DNA of 64,000 nt from Streptomyces viridiviolaceus (GTDB lineage Bacteria > Actinomycetota > Actinomycetes > Streptomycetales > Streptomycetaceae). Positions 16,354-24,090 of this stretch are shown in pieces; the stretch's first letter is position 1; each line of letters opens with the position of its first letter. The stretch covers positions 86,178 to 150,177 of the forward strand of contig NZ_BMWA01000012.1 in NCBI RefSeq assembly GCF_014650995.1, given 5' to 3'. The translations under genes were made by a program, and so were the position numbers. The notes beneath the pieces were generated by a model. It searched no databases and was not told the origin of the DNA. It saw only the letters and a program-made list of their open reading frames with translations.

Positions 16354-17622
16354 CTACTTCGTGCAGCCCTTCTGGCCGGACGCGAGCGTCACGCACGCCT
16401 TGGCCTCGGCCGCGGTCTTCACCGCCACCATGGGCGTGTACGCGACCGTGTCGCCGGTCGCGGTGATCGAGCCCGTCTGCTGGTTCTTGCCGTCGGCGCT
16501 GACCTGTACCTCGTCGCCCTGACCGGCCTGGGTGACCCGGCCCCACGCAGTGCCGCAGGTCTTGCTGTAGCGGACCTCGACGACGGCGGTGCCGACGGTG
16601 GCGGTGCTGGCGGTGGTCACCAGGTCGCCGCCGCAGCCCATGATCTCCGCGTCCTTGCCGGTGCACAGGTCACCGCTGCACTTCACGCCGGGCGGCAGGT
16701 CGGGGTTGGTGCTCACGCTGGGGGACGGGGACGGTTTCGCACCCTCGTTCTCCTTGTCCCCGCCGTCGTTCAGCAGGAAGAAGGCACCGGCGACGACGAC
16801 GAGCACGCCGACGACGCCCGCGACGAACGTCGTCATCCGCTTACCCCCGGCGGAGGACCGGCCCCGCGAGCCGGTGTCCGGACGCGGGGGCTCGCCGTAG
16901 GCACCCCCGGCGTCGGCACCGTGCCGAGCGGCGGACGCGGCCGGAGCACCCGCGAGGCCCGTCACCCCCGCGGCGCCGCCCTCGACGCCCGTGGTCCCCG
17001 CCCCGCGGCCGCCGGTGGGCGACGGCCCCCTGTACCCGGCGAGATTCCAGGAGTTGCCGTCGGAGGGCCCCGCGGAGGAGGCGCCGGACGGGCCGCCGCC
17101 CCGCACCGCGCGACCGGCCGAGTCGGGGCTGTCGGCGGCCGTCGGCTGAGCGGGAACCGTCGTCGGCGGCAGCGTGGGCGACACGCCCGCGGGCCCGGCG
17201 ACGCCGGGGGTGGCCGTGGCGCTGCCGCTCTTGCGGCCCGTCCGGCTCCCCTTGCCGTTGCGGGAGTTCGCCGGGGGCGAGGCCAGCTCGCCGAGGGCGG
17301 CGCGCGCCTGGGAGATCCGGATGGCCTCCATGGTCATGTCGTGCCGCATCTCCGAGCGGCTCCAGGCGCGCTCGGCCAGCTCCCACATGGTGGTCAGGTG
17401 GACGGGGTTGGTCCCCGTCACCTCGGCCAGGGCCACGATGGCACCCTTGGGCGCCAGCAGGCGCCCGCCCAGATAGCGCTCCCAGGACGTCTTGCTGTAG
17501 CCCGTGGCGTCGGCCACCGACGCGATGCTCAGATCGTGGCGGTCCACGAGTCGGCGCAACTGGCTGACGAACTCTCTGATCTGCGGATCGAGTTCCTCCG
17601 GCAAGGCCTTCCAACGAGGCAT
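16354..17622 (-). CDS. XRE-family HTH protein, membrane-anchored, with C-terminal DUF2690 domain
   Basis: 422 aa starting MPRWKALPEELDPQIREFVSQL. Order: N-terminal helix-turn-helix (LRRLVDRHDLSIASVADATGYSKTSWERYLGGRLLAPKGAIVALAEVTG, about 22-72); a long Ala/Gly/Ser/Pro linker (about 125-280); one TM helix (MTTFVAGVVGVLVVVAGAFFLL, about 285-305); and an extracytoplasmic DUF2690-type domain with four Cys (GVKCSGDLCTGKDAEIMGCGG, RYSKTCGTAWGRV). The layout suggests a transmembrane signal from the wall to DNA or a cytoplasmic partner. The ATG at 17622 follows GGGGGAAGC. Confidence 0.85.
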   Translation of the reverse strand: MPRWKALPEELDPQIREFVSQLRRLVDRHDLSIASVADATGYSKTSWERYLGGRLLAPKGAIVALAEVTGTNPVHLTTMWELAERAWSRSEMRHDMTMEAIRISQARAALGELASPPANSRNGKGSRTGRKSGSATATPGVAGPAGVSPTLPPTTVPAQPTAADSPDSAGRAVRGGGPSGASSAGPSDGNSWNLAGYRGPSPTGGRGAGTTGVEGGAAGVTGLAGAPAASAARHGADAGGAYGEPPRPDTGSRGRSSAGGKRMTTFVAGVVGVLVVVAGAFFLLNDGGDKENEGAKPSPSPSVSTNPDLPPGVKCSGDLCTGKDAEIMGCGGDLVTTASTATVGTAVVEVRYSKTCGTAWGRVTQAGQGDEVQVSADGKNQQTGSITATGDTVAYTPMVAVKTAAEAKACVTLASGQKGCTK

Positions 17623-18152
17623 TGCTTCCCCCTCTTCCCCCCGGTGACGTGCTGGTTGTTCCCCCGCTCGGGCCCCGCGCGGTGCGTGCCGCGCCGAGTT
17701 CCCGTTCTGGCTACCCACAGGGATGCGCCCGGTCAGGATCTCAGTTCCCGGGGTGGGGGCGCACGGGAGCACAGAAGCCGCGAGCATGCACCGTCGCACG
17801 CCCACCGGCTCGTGGTCCAGTGTCCCACCGGCGTTCCTGTGCATCGAACAGAACCCCTGCCGGCGTCCCGGGCTCCGAGGCGCAGAACCCCTGGACGTCG
17901 TACGGGAACCCCCGACCGTCGTACGGGACGCCCCTGACGTCCCGATTGACCACGCTAACCCCGCCCTTGAACGACTTGGCGTCAAATCCGCGAACTTGTC
18001 AATACTTCCGCACACGGATCGCACATGTACGGTCACGCCCGGCACAGGGGCCCCGTCACTCACGGAATCCGTAGCGGAACGGTCACTTCCGTGCCACAGC
18101 GCCCTGCCGACCGTTGAACAGGTCGTTCCGCGTGCAGCAGGGTTGATCCCGA
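17623..18152. other. 530-bp gene-free upstream region with short direct repeats
   Basis: No convincing gene. CAGAACCCCTG occurs at 17849 and 17883, and GTCGTACGGGA at 17897 and 17918 (21 bp apart). Together they form loosely repeated 21-22 bp units each beginning CCCCTG or CCCCCG (17888, 17909, 17931). CTTGGCGTCAA at 17975 matches the mdh upstream motif. The region is upstream of the XRE/DUF2690 gene and downstream of the DUF3017 gene. Confidence 0.55.
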
Positions 18153-18192
18153 CGGCGGCCCGTCCTCCCACGGGGGAGAGGACGGGCCGCCG
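18153..18192 (-). terminator. terminator after folD-DUF3017
   Basis: Perfect 15-bp stem (arms CGGCGGCCCGTCCTC and its complement) with a 10-nt loop, 12 nt beyond the DUF3017 stop. Confidence 0.8.
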
Positions 18193-18204
18193 CACCTCCG
18201 GCTC

Positions 18205-18681
18205 CTACTGACTGACCGTGAAGTGCAGCGTGTCCTTCAGGAACGGGATCTCCAGCAGCGGATTCGGCTGGGCCATCAACGCGAGCAGGGCGATCACGAG
18301 GCCGAGGACGCCGTAGGTGGCGATGTCCGTGAAGCGGGAGCGCACGGCGAGCATGCCGACGTCGGGCACGACCCAGCGCAGCGCGGCGCCCGCCAGCAGC
18401 GCGACGCCGATCAGCAGCGTGCCGTAGCGGAACACGTCCAGCGCGGTCAGCAGCAGGCCGAGGCCCACCAGGCCGGCCACGGTGAGCACGGGCCACTGCC
18501 GGGCCGGCGCCGGGGCGTCGCCGGACGCGGCCCGGCCGCCGCCCTCGGGACGCGCCGTGTCGCGCGTGAACAACGGGAAACGACGAGTGGTGCGCCGCGG
18601 CCTGCCCTCGGCGTCGGGCGCGCTGACGGCGTCCCGGACCGTGGCCTCCTCAGGCCGCTTGGCGTCCGAGTCAGCCGGCAC
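18205..18681 (-). CDS. DUF3017-type membrane protein
   Basis: 158 aa, GTG start. A charged N-terminal 60 residues precede three TM helices (WPVLTVAGLVGLGLLLTALDVF, GTLLIGVALLAGAALRWVV, YGVLGLVIALLALMAQP). It overlaps the folD stop by 11 nt and ends at a terminator, so it is the distal gene of a folD operon; the same order is usual in Streptomyces. Function unknown. Confidence 0.8.
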   Translation of the reverse strand: MPADSDAKRPEEATVRDAVSAPDAEGRPRRTTRRFPLFTRDTARPEGGGRAASGDAPAPARQWPVLTVAGLVGLGLLLTALDVFRYGTLLIGVALLAGAALRWVVPDVGMLAVRSRFTDIATYGVLGLVIALLALMAQPNPLLEIPFLKDTLHFTVSQ

Positions 18682-19525
18682 TGCGCTCCGCCGCCTCGAC
18701 CACGTTGACGAGCAGCTGGGCCCGGGTCATCGGGCCGACACCGCCGGGGTTCGGGGAGATCCAGGCGGCCACCTCGGCGACGTCCGGGTGGACGTCGCCC
18801 ACGATCTTGCCCTCGGCGTTGCGCGAGACGCCGACGTCGAGGACGGCCGCGCCCGGCTTGACGTCCTCGGCGCGGACCAGGTGCGGGGAGCCGGCGGCGG
18901 CGATGACGATGTCGGCGCGCTTGAGGTGGGCGGACAGGTCACGGGTGCCGGTGTGGCACTGGGTCACCGTGGCGTTCTCGCTGCGCCGGGTGAGCAGCAG
19001 CGGCATCGGCCGGCCGATGGTGACGCCACGGCCGACGACCACGACCTCCGCGCCCTTGATCTCCACGCCGTAGCGGCGCAGCAGGGTGAGGATGCCGTTG
19101 GGGGTGCAGGGCAGCGGCGCGGGCTCGTTGAGGACGAGGCGGCCGAGGTTCATCGGGTGCAGGCCGTCCGCGTCCTTGTCCGGGTCCATCAGTTCGAGGA
19201 TGCGGTTCTCGTCGATGCCCTTGGGCAGCGGCAGCTGGACGATGTAACCGGTGCAGGCCGGGTCCTCGTTCAGCTCGCGGACGACCGCCTCGATCTCCTC
19301 CTGGGTCGCCGTGGCGGGCAGTTCGCGCTGGATGGAGGCGATGCCGACCTGGGCGCAGTCGCGGTGCTTGCCGGCGACGTACTTCTGGCTGCCGGGGTCG
19401 TCACCGACCAGGACGGTGCCGAGGCCGGGCGTGACGCCCTTCTCCTTCAGCGCCGCCACGCGGGCGGTCAGTTCGGACTTGATCGCGGCTGCGGTGGCCT
19501 TGCCATCGAGAATCTGGGCGGTCAT
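18671..19525 (-). CDS. folD: methylenetetrahydrofolate dehydrogenase/cyclohydrolase
   Basis: 284-aa bifunctional FolD making 10-formyl-THF from 5,10-methylene-THF. Visible are the catalytic Lys region VGDDPGSQKYVAGKHRDCAQVGI, VQLPLPKGIDENRILELMDPDKDADGLHPMNLGRL, VVVVGRGVTIGRPMPLLLTR (NADP loop) and AWISPNPGGVGPMTRAQLL. The ATG at 19525 begins MTAQILDGKATA. It supplies the cofactor used by PurN and PurH encoded 1-4 kb away. No ZTP aptamer was found in its leader, unlike glyA. Confidence 0.96.
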   Translation of the reverse strand: MTAQILDGKATAAAIKSELTARVAALKEKGVTPGLGTVLVGDDPGSQKYVAGKHRDCAQVGIASIQRELPATATQEEIEAVVRELNEDPACTGYIVQLPLPKGIDENRILELMDPDKDADGLHPMNLGRLVLNEPAPLPCTPNGILTLLRRYGVEIKGAEVVVVGRGVTIGRPMPLLLTRRSENATVTQCHTGTRDLSAHLKRADIVIAAAGSPHLVRAEDVKPGAAVLDVGVSRNAEGKIVGDVHPDVAEVAAWISPNPGGVGPMTRAQLLVNVVEAAERSAG

Positions 19526-19822
19526 GCCCCCATCCTCGCGGATGACCGGCCCCCGGTTCCAATCCGGCCGCCATCCGGGCACCGCCCGGGAAACATCCGG
19601 GCACCGCGGGACGCGTCCCGCCGTATCCGGTCATGATCATGGATGTTGCACTTGCACAACACCTCGCGAATGCGGCTGGACAAGCAAGTGGTGGTCGAGA
19701 ACGATGGGACAGCACAGTGCCGCGGGCAGTACCGGGGGGACGAACCGCATACATCTGTAGAAACTTCCTCCGAACCGTGCCGCGCGTCCCCGCACATGGA
19801 GCACATCGGAGGAAGGACCGCC

Positions 19823-20464
19823 ATGAGTTTCGGCGACCCGAACAATCCCTACGGGCCCCCGCCCGCCCAGCCGCCGGCCGCTCCCGGCTACGGCTACCCG
19901 CAGCAGCCGCCCGGCGCGCCGCAGCAGGGCTACGGTTTCCCGCAGCAGCAGGGTTACCCCGGCTATCCGGGCGCGAACCAGATGATGCCGCAGTCGATGC
20001 CGGGACTGCTGGTGACGGCGCGGGTCTTCCTCTACATCATCTCGGCCGTGCAGATCATCGGCGGCCTGATCTACCTGTACGTCGCCGCCTTCGTGAACGA
20101 CGTATCGGACTCGGCGGACTCGCTGAGCACGTCCTCCGACGACCCGTTCAGCGATCTCGGCGACTTCGGCGACGCCGCGGCCGGACTCATCGCCGGCATC
20201 GCGATCTTCCTGCTCGCGCTGGCGGCCCTGTCCATCACGCTCGGCGTCAAGTTCGGCAAGGGCGGCCAGGGAATCCGGATCACCACCGTCGTCTACGGCG
20301 CGCTCGGTACCGTCGTCGGTCTCATCCTGCTGTTCATCGGTCTCGACTCCGGTCTCGCCTCGGCGATCATCTTCCCGCTGCTGTGGGTCGTCTTCGGTGC
20401 CGTCATCACCGCCGCCCCGGTGGTCTCCAGCGGCACTGCCTGGTTCAACCGCCCGCGCTACTGA
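19823..20464 (+). CDS. proline/glutamine-rich tetraspan-like membrane protein
   Basis: 213 aa. The N-terminal 55 residues are a Pro/Gln/Gly/Tyr-rich cytoplasmic tail (PYGPPPAQPPAAPGYGYPQQPPG). Four TM helices follow (VTARVFLYIISAVQIIGGLIYLYVAAF, AAGLIAGIAIFLLALAALSITLGV, ITTVVYGALGTVVGLILLFIGL, SAIIFPLLWVVFGAVITAAPVV). A strong GGAGGAAGG RBS sits before the ATG. Function unknown; such proline-rich small membrane proteins are common in actinobacteria. Confidence 0.8.
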   Translation: MSFGDPNNPYGPPPAQPPAAPGYGYPQQPPGAPQQGYGFPQQQGYPGYPGANQMMPQSMPGLLVTARVFLYIISAVQIIGGLIYLYVAAFVNDVSDSADSLSTSSDDPFSDLGDFGDAAAGLIAGIAIFLLALAALSITLGVKFGKGGQGIRITTVVYGALGTVVGLILLFIGLDSGLASAIIFPLLWVVFGAVITAAPVVSSGTAWFNRPRY

Positions 20465-20506
20465 ACGCGCCCCGGCGACTGAACACTTCACGCCGATCAC
20501 GTCCAA

Positions 20507-20543
20507 GGGCCGTGTCTCACCCTCACGAGGGGAGACACGGCCC
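20507..20543 (+). terminator. terminator after membrane protein gene
   Basis: Perfect 12-bp stem (GGGCCGTGTCTC and complement) 43 nt after the stop codon. Confidence 0.75.
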
Positions 20544-20689
20544 TGGTGCGTCGCCCGGTCCGGCGTGAGCAGCCGTCAGGCACGGGAAGACGCACCTTGT
20601 ACGGCATCGTCGTGGTACCTCAGCCGGCCACGGAGGACGAACGCAGCCGCACCCGATGGGACGGTCGTTCGCTGTCCCCGGAAGGCGAG

Positions 20690-20719
20690 GGGGCCCGTCG
20701 GCCGACGCCGACGGGCCCC
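20690..20719 (-). terminator. purNH operon terminator
   Basis: Perfect 13-bp stem (GGGGCCCGTCGGC and complement, 4-nt loop) directly beyond the purH stop. Confidence 0.8.
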
Positions 20720-20729
20720 GTACCGCTGC

Positions 20730-22292
20730 TCAGTGGAAGAAGTGCCGCGTCCCCGTGAAGTACATGGTCACGCCGGCCTTCTTCGCCGCCTCGACGACCT
20801 GCTCGTCGCGGATCGAGCCGCCGGGCTGCACGATGGCCCGGACGCCGGCGTCGATCAGGATCTGGGGGCCGTCGGGGAACGGGAAGAACGCGTCGGAGGC
20901 CGCGTAGGCACCGCGCGCCCGCTCCTCGCCGGCCCGCTCCACCGCGAGACGGCAGGAGTCGACCCGGTTGACCTGGCCCATGCCCACGCCGACCGAGGCG
21001 CCGTCCTTGGCGAGCAGGATGGCGTTGGACTTCACGGCCCGGCAGGCCTTCCAGGCGAAGGCCAGCTCGGCCAGCTCCGCCTCCGACAGGGCCTCGCCGC
21101 TGGCCAGCGTCCAGGTGGCCGGGTCGTCGCCCTCGGCCTGGAGGCGGTCGGCGACCTGGAGGAGGGCGCCGCCGTCGATCGGCTTGACCTCGACCGGGGC
21201 CGCGGGGGCCTCGGGGGCGCGCAGCACGCGGATGTTCTTCTTCTTGGTGAGGGCCTCCAGCGCGCCCTCCTCGTAGTCCGGCGCCACGATGACCTCGGTG
21301 AAGATCTCCGCGACCTGCTCGGCCATCTCCTTGCTGACCGGGCGGTTCACCGCGATCACGCCGCCGTACGCGGAGACCGGGTCGCAGGCGTGCGCCTTGC
21401 GGTGCGCCTCGGCGACATCCGCGCCGACCGCGATGCCGCACGGGTTGGCGTGCTTGATGATCGCGACGCACGGCTCGTCGTGGTCGTACGCGGCACGGCG
21501 GGCGGCGTCCGTGTCCGTGTAGTTGTTGTACGACATCTCCTTGCCGTGCAGCTGCTCGGCCTCCGCGAGACCGCCGGTGCCGGAGGTGTACAGGGCGGCG
21601 GGCTGGTGCGGGTTCTCGCCGTAGCGCAGGGTGTGGGCGCGGTCGTAGGTGGCGCCCAGGAAGTCCGGGAACTGCGAGTCGTCGACCGGGGCGTACTCGG
21701 AGGCGAACCAGGAGGCGACCGCCACGTCGTAGGCGGCGGTGTGCTGGAACGCCTCGGCGGCCAGGCGCTTGCGGGCGGCCAGGTCGAAGCCGCCGTCCTT
21801 GGCGGCCGACAGGACGTCGGCGTACCGGGCGGGGCTGGTGACCACGGCGACCGAGGGGTGGTTCTTGGCGGCGGCGCGGACCATGGAGGGGCCGCCGATG
21901 TCGATCTGCTCGACGCACTCGTCGGGGGTGGCGCCCGAGGCGACGGTCTCGCGGAACGGGTAGAGGTTGACCACGACCAGGTCGAAGGGCTCCACGCCCA
22001 GCTCGGCGAGCTGCTGCCGGTGGCTGTCCAGGCGCAGGTCGGCGAGGATGCCGGCGTGGACCTTCGGGTGCAGCGTCTTGACGCGGCCGTCCAGGCACTC
22101 GGGGAAGCCCGTGAGGTCCTCGACCTTGGTGACCGGGACGCCGGCGGCGGAGATGCGGGCGGCCGTGGACCCGGTGGAGACGAGCTCCACGCCCGCCTCG
22201 TGCAGGCCGCGGGCGAGCTCCTCCAGCCCGGTCTTGTCGTAGACGCTGACGAGCGCCCGGCGAAGGGGCCGCTTGTTGCTCTCGGCGGTCAC
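20730..22292 (-). CDS. purH: bifunctional AICAR transformylase/IMP cyclohydrolase
   Basis: 520 aa, last two steps of IMP synthesis. The N-terminal IMP cyclohydrolase domain (about 1-195) includes RRALVSVYDKTGLEELARGL, STGSTAARISAAGVPV and GRVKTLHPKVHAGILA. The C-terminal AICAR transformylase domain has LRYGENPHQPAALY, the catalytic IIKHANPCGIAVG and DAFFPFPDGPQILIDAGVRAIVQPGGSIRD, ending TGTRHFFH. The GTG start overlaps the purN TGA (GTGA), giving translational coupling. Confidence 0.97.
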   Translation of the reverse strand: MTAESNKRPLRRALVSVYDKTGLEELARGLHEAGVELVSTGSTAARISAAGVPVTKVEDLTGFPECLDGRVKTLHPKVHAGILADLRLDSHRQQLAELGVEPFDLVVVNLYPFRETVASGATPDECVEQIDIGGPSMVRAAAKNHPSVAVVTSPARYADVLSAAKDGGFDLAARKRLAAEAFQHTAAYDVAVASWFASEYAPVDDSQFPDFLGATYDRAHTLRYGENPHQPAALYTSGTGGLAEAEQLHGKEMSYNNYTDTDAARRAAYDHDEPCVAIIKHANPCGIAVGADVAEAHRKAHACDPVSAYGGVIAVNRPVSKEMAEQVAEIFTEVIVAPDYEEGALEALTKKKNIRVLRAPEAPAAPVEVKPIDGGALLQVADRLQAEGDDPATWTLASGEALSEAELAELAFAWKACRAVKSNAILLAKDGASVGVGMGQVNRVDSCRLAVERAGEERARGAYAASDAFFPFPDGPQILIDAGVRAIVQPGGSIRDEQVVEAAKKAGVTMYFTGTRHFFH

Positions 22293-22918
22293 TGGATAAC
22301 TACCTTTCGTCCCTCAATGCGATAGCCGTTGCGGGCGAGACGCCCCACGACATCGACGAGCAGCCTTCGCTCGACTTCCTTGATGCGCTCGTGCAGAGCG
22401 CTCTCGTCGTCCTCGTCCCGGACCTCCACCACGCCCTGCGCGATGATCGGCCCGGTGTCGACGCCGTCGTCGACGAAGTGGACGGTGCAGCCGGTGACCT
22501 TGGCGCCGTACGCGAGCGCGTCGCGCACGCCGTGGGCTCCCGGGAAGCTGGGGAGGAGGGCGGGGTGGGTGTTGACGAACCGCCCCCCGAAACGGGCCAG
22601 GAACTCCTTGCCCACGATCTTCATGAACCCGGCCGAGACGACGAGGTCCGGCTCGTGGGCGGCGACGGCCTCGGCGAGCGCCGCGTCCCACTCCTCGCGG
22701 GTCCCGTAGTCCTTGACCTTCCGGACGAAGGTCGGCAGCCCGGCGCGCTCGGCGCGCGCGAGCCCCTCGATGCCGTCACGGTCGGCGCCGACGGCCACGA
22801 TCTCGGCTCCGTAGACCTCGACGCCGACGGCGGCGATCTCGTCGAGGAGCGCCTGCAGATTGGTGCCGGATCCGGAGACCAGCACGACGAGGCGCTTGGC
22901 CACGGGCTTGGCGGCCAC
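22289..22918 (-). CDS. purN: phosphoribosylglycinamide formyltransferase
   Basis: 209 aa, transfers formyl from 10-formyl-THF to GAR. Visible are VLVSGSGTNLQALLDEI, the catalytic FVNTHPALLPSFPGAHGVRDAL and TVHFVDDGVDTGPIIAQ. The GTG at 22918 (VAAKPVAKRLVVL) follows GAAAGGG at good spacing; open frame upstream lacks family similarity. Forms an operon with purH. Confidence 0.95.
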   Translation of the reverse strand: MAAKPVAKRLVVLVSGSGTNLQALLDEIAAVGVEVYGAEIVAVGADRDGIEGLARAERAGLPTFVRKVKDYGTREEWDAALAEAVAAHEPDLVVSAGFMKIVGKEFLARFGGRFVNTHPALLPSFPGAHGVRDALAYGAKVTGCTVHFVDDGVDTGPIIAQGVVEVRDEDDESALHERIKEVERRLLVDVVGRLARNGYRIEGRKVVIQ

Positions 22919-23278
22919 GGTGGGGCCCTTTCTCGGGGAATCGGTTCTGTGCAGCCGGCTCGCACGTCGGTTTGTACAGTCGTACGAATGCTTCGCGCCC
23001 CGGGATACGGGGAAGTCTACGAAGCGGCCGGCCGTCAGCAACGATACCGGCACACCGGACGGCCCCCTCGGGACGGGGGCGTGGCCGGCAGGTAGCGTCT
23101 GGATGGAGCCGGACCGGGAACGCCGCACGTGGGCCACGCGTTCACCAGTCGTGCCCACCGGTTCACGAGCACGGTTCGTCCATGCAGTTCGTCCACGCAG
23201 TTCCACGCAGTTCGAGCCACCGTTCGTAGATCATTCGTCCGCAACCGCCATTCGTATCGCCAAGGGGAAGACGCTCAC
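22919..23278. other. 360-bp divergent region upstream of purN with TTCGTCC-type direct repeats
   Basis: No gene seen. Between 23174 and 23260 short repeats follow each other: TTCGTCCATGCAG, TTCGTCCACGCAG, TTCCACGCAG, then further TTCGT-starting copies. A palindromic TCGTACGA lies near 22981. The region should hold the purNH promoter and that of the plus-strand membrane gene. Confidence 0.5.
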
Positions 23279-24079
23279 TTGATGCCGGACCGCAGCCTGC
23301 GACTGCTCACGCTCCCCCAGCAGTCGGCGCAGGGAGGAGAGCGCAGCGCCGTGCTGCTGCGGGAGCGCCCGTCCTCGCCGCCCGACGCGTCCTCGGACCG
23401 GAAGAACGGCGGCGAGCAGGGCGGCGGGACCCAGGAGGACAACCCGTTCGCGCCGCCGCCGGAGGGCACGCCGGACTCCCCCTGGCAGCCGCGGCACCCG
23501 GCGGGCGGCGACGGCTCGCAGGACGGTGACGGTGCCCAGGGCGGCGGGCGCTCGCCGTGGGGCCGCCAGTGGAGCGACCGGCAGCCCGGCCGCTCCTCCG
23601 GCGGCTTCGGCGAGCGGCCCGGCGGACCCGGTTCCGGCCCCGAGGGGCCGGGCGGCGGCGCGGGCCCCCGCTGGGACCCGACGGACCCCGCTCAGCGGCG
23701 CGCCCGCTATGCGCTCCTGTGCGGGATGTGGGCCCTCTTCTTCGCCCTCTTCAGCTGGCCGTACGTGGCGCTGCTGCTCGGTGCCCTGTCCCTGTACTGG
23801 GGCATCAGCTCGCTGCGCGCCAAGCCGCGCGCGGCCGCCGACCCGGACCGTCCGGCCCCGGCCTCCGACCCGGCCGTCCGCCCGCAGCGCACCGCCGCGG
23901 TCAGCGGCCTGGTGACGTCCTCGCTGGCCATCGTGCTGGTCGCCGCGTCCTTCACCGCGCAGCTGGTCTACCGCGACTACTACACCTGCCAGAGCGACGC
24001 CCTGACCAGCGAGGCGAAGCAGTCGTGCAGCCGGCATCTGCCGGAGGAGCTGCGGGGCGTGCTGGGCACGGACGGCTGA
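23279..24079 (+). CDS. hypothetical membrane protein with Gly/Pro-rich N-terminal half
   Basis: About 266 aa. Residues 1-145 are low-complexity (Gly, Pro, Arg, Gln). Two TM segments follow (YALLCGMWALFFALFSWPYVALLLGALSLYWGI and TAAVSGLVTSSLAIVLVAASFTAQLVY), ending in a short extracytoplasmic tail with two Cys (YYTCQSDALTSEAKQSCSRHL). TTG at 23279 sits 8 nt after AAGGGGAAG; the ATG at 23282 is the alternative. Function unknown; no confident family. Confidence 0.75.
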   Translation: MMPDRSLRLLTLPQQSAQGGERSAVLLRERPSSPPDASSDRKNGGEQGGGTQEDNPFAPPPEGTPDSPWQPRHPAGGDGSQDGDGAQGGGRSPWGRQWSDRQPGRSSGGFGERPGGPGSGPEGPGGGAGPRWDPTDPAQRRARYALLCGMWALFFALFSWPYVALLLGALSLYWGISSLRAKPRAAADPDRPAPASDPAVRPQRTAAVSGLVTSSLAIVLVAASFTAQLVYRDYYTCQSDALTSEAKQSCSRHLPEELRGVLGTDG

Positions 24080-24090
24080 CGCCGCCCGCC

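Noticed and set aside
15800..16522. 240-codon plus-strand frame through the mdh upstream repeats
   Set aside because: It encodes only repeat-derived Pro/Arg-rich sequence and runs into the 3' end of the opposite gene.
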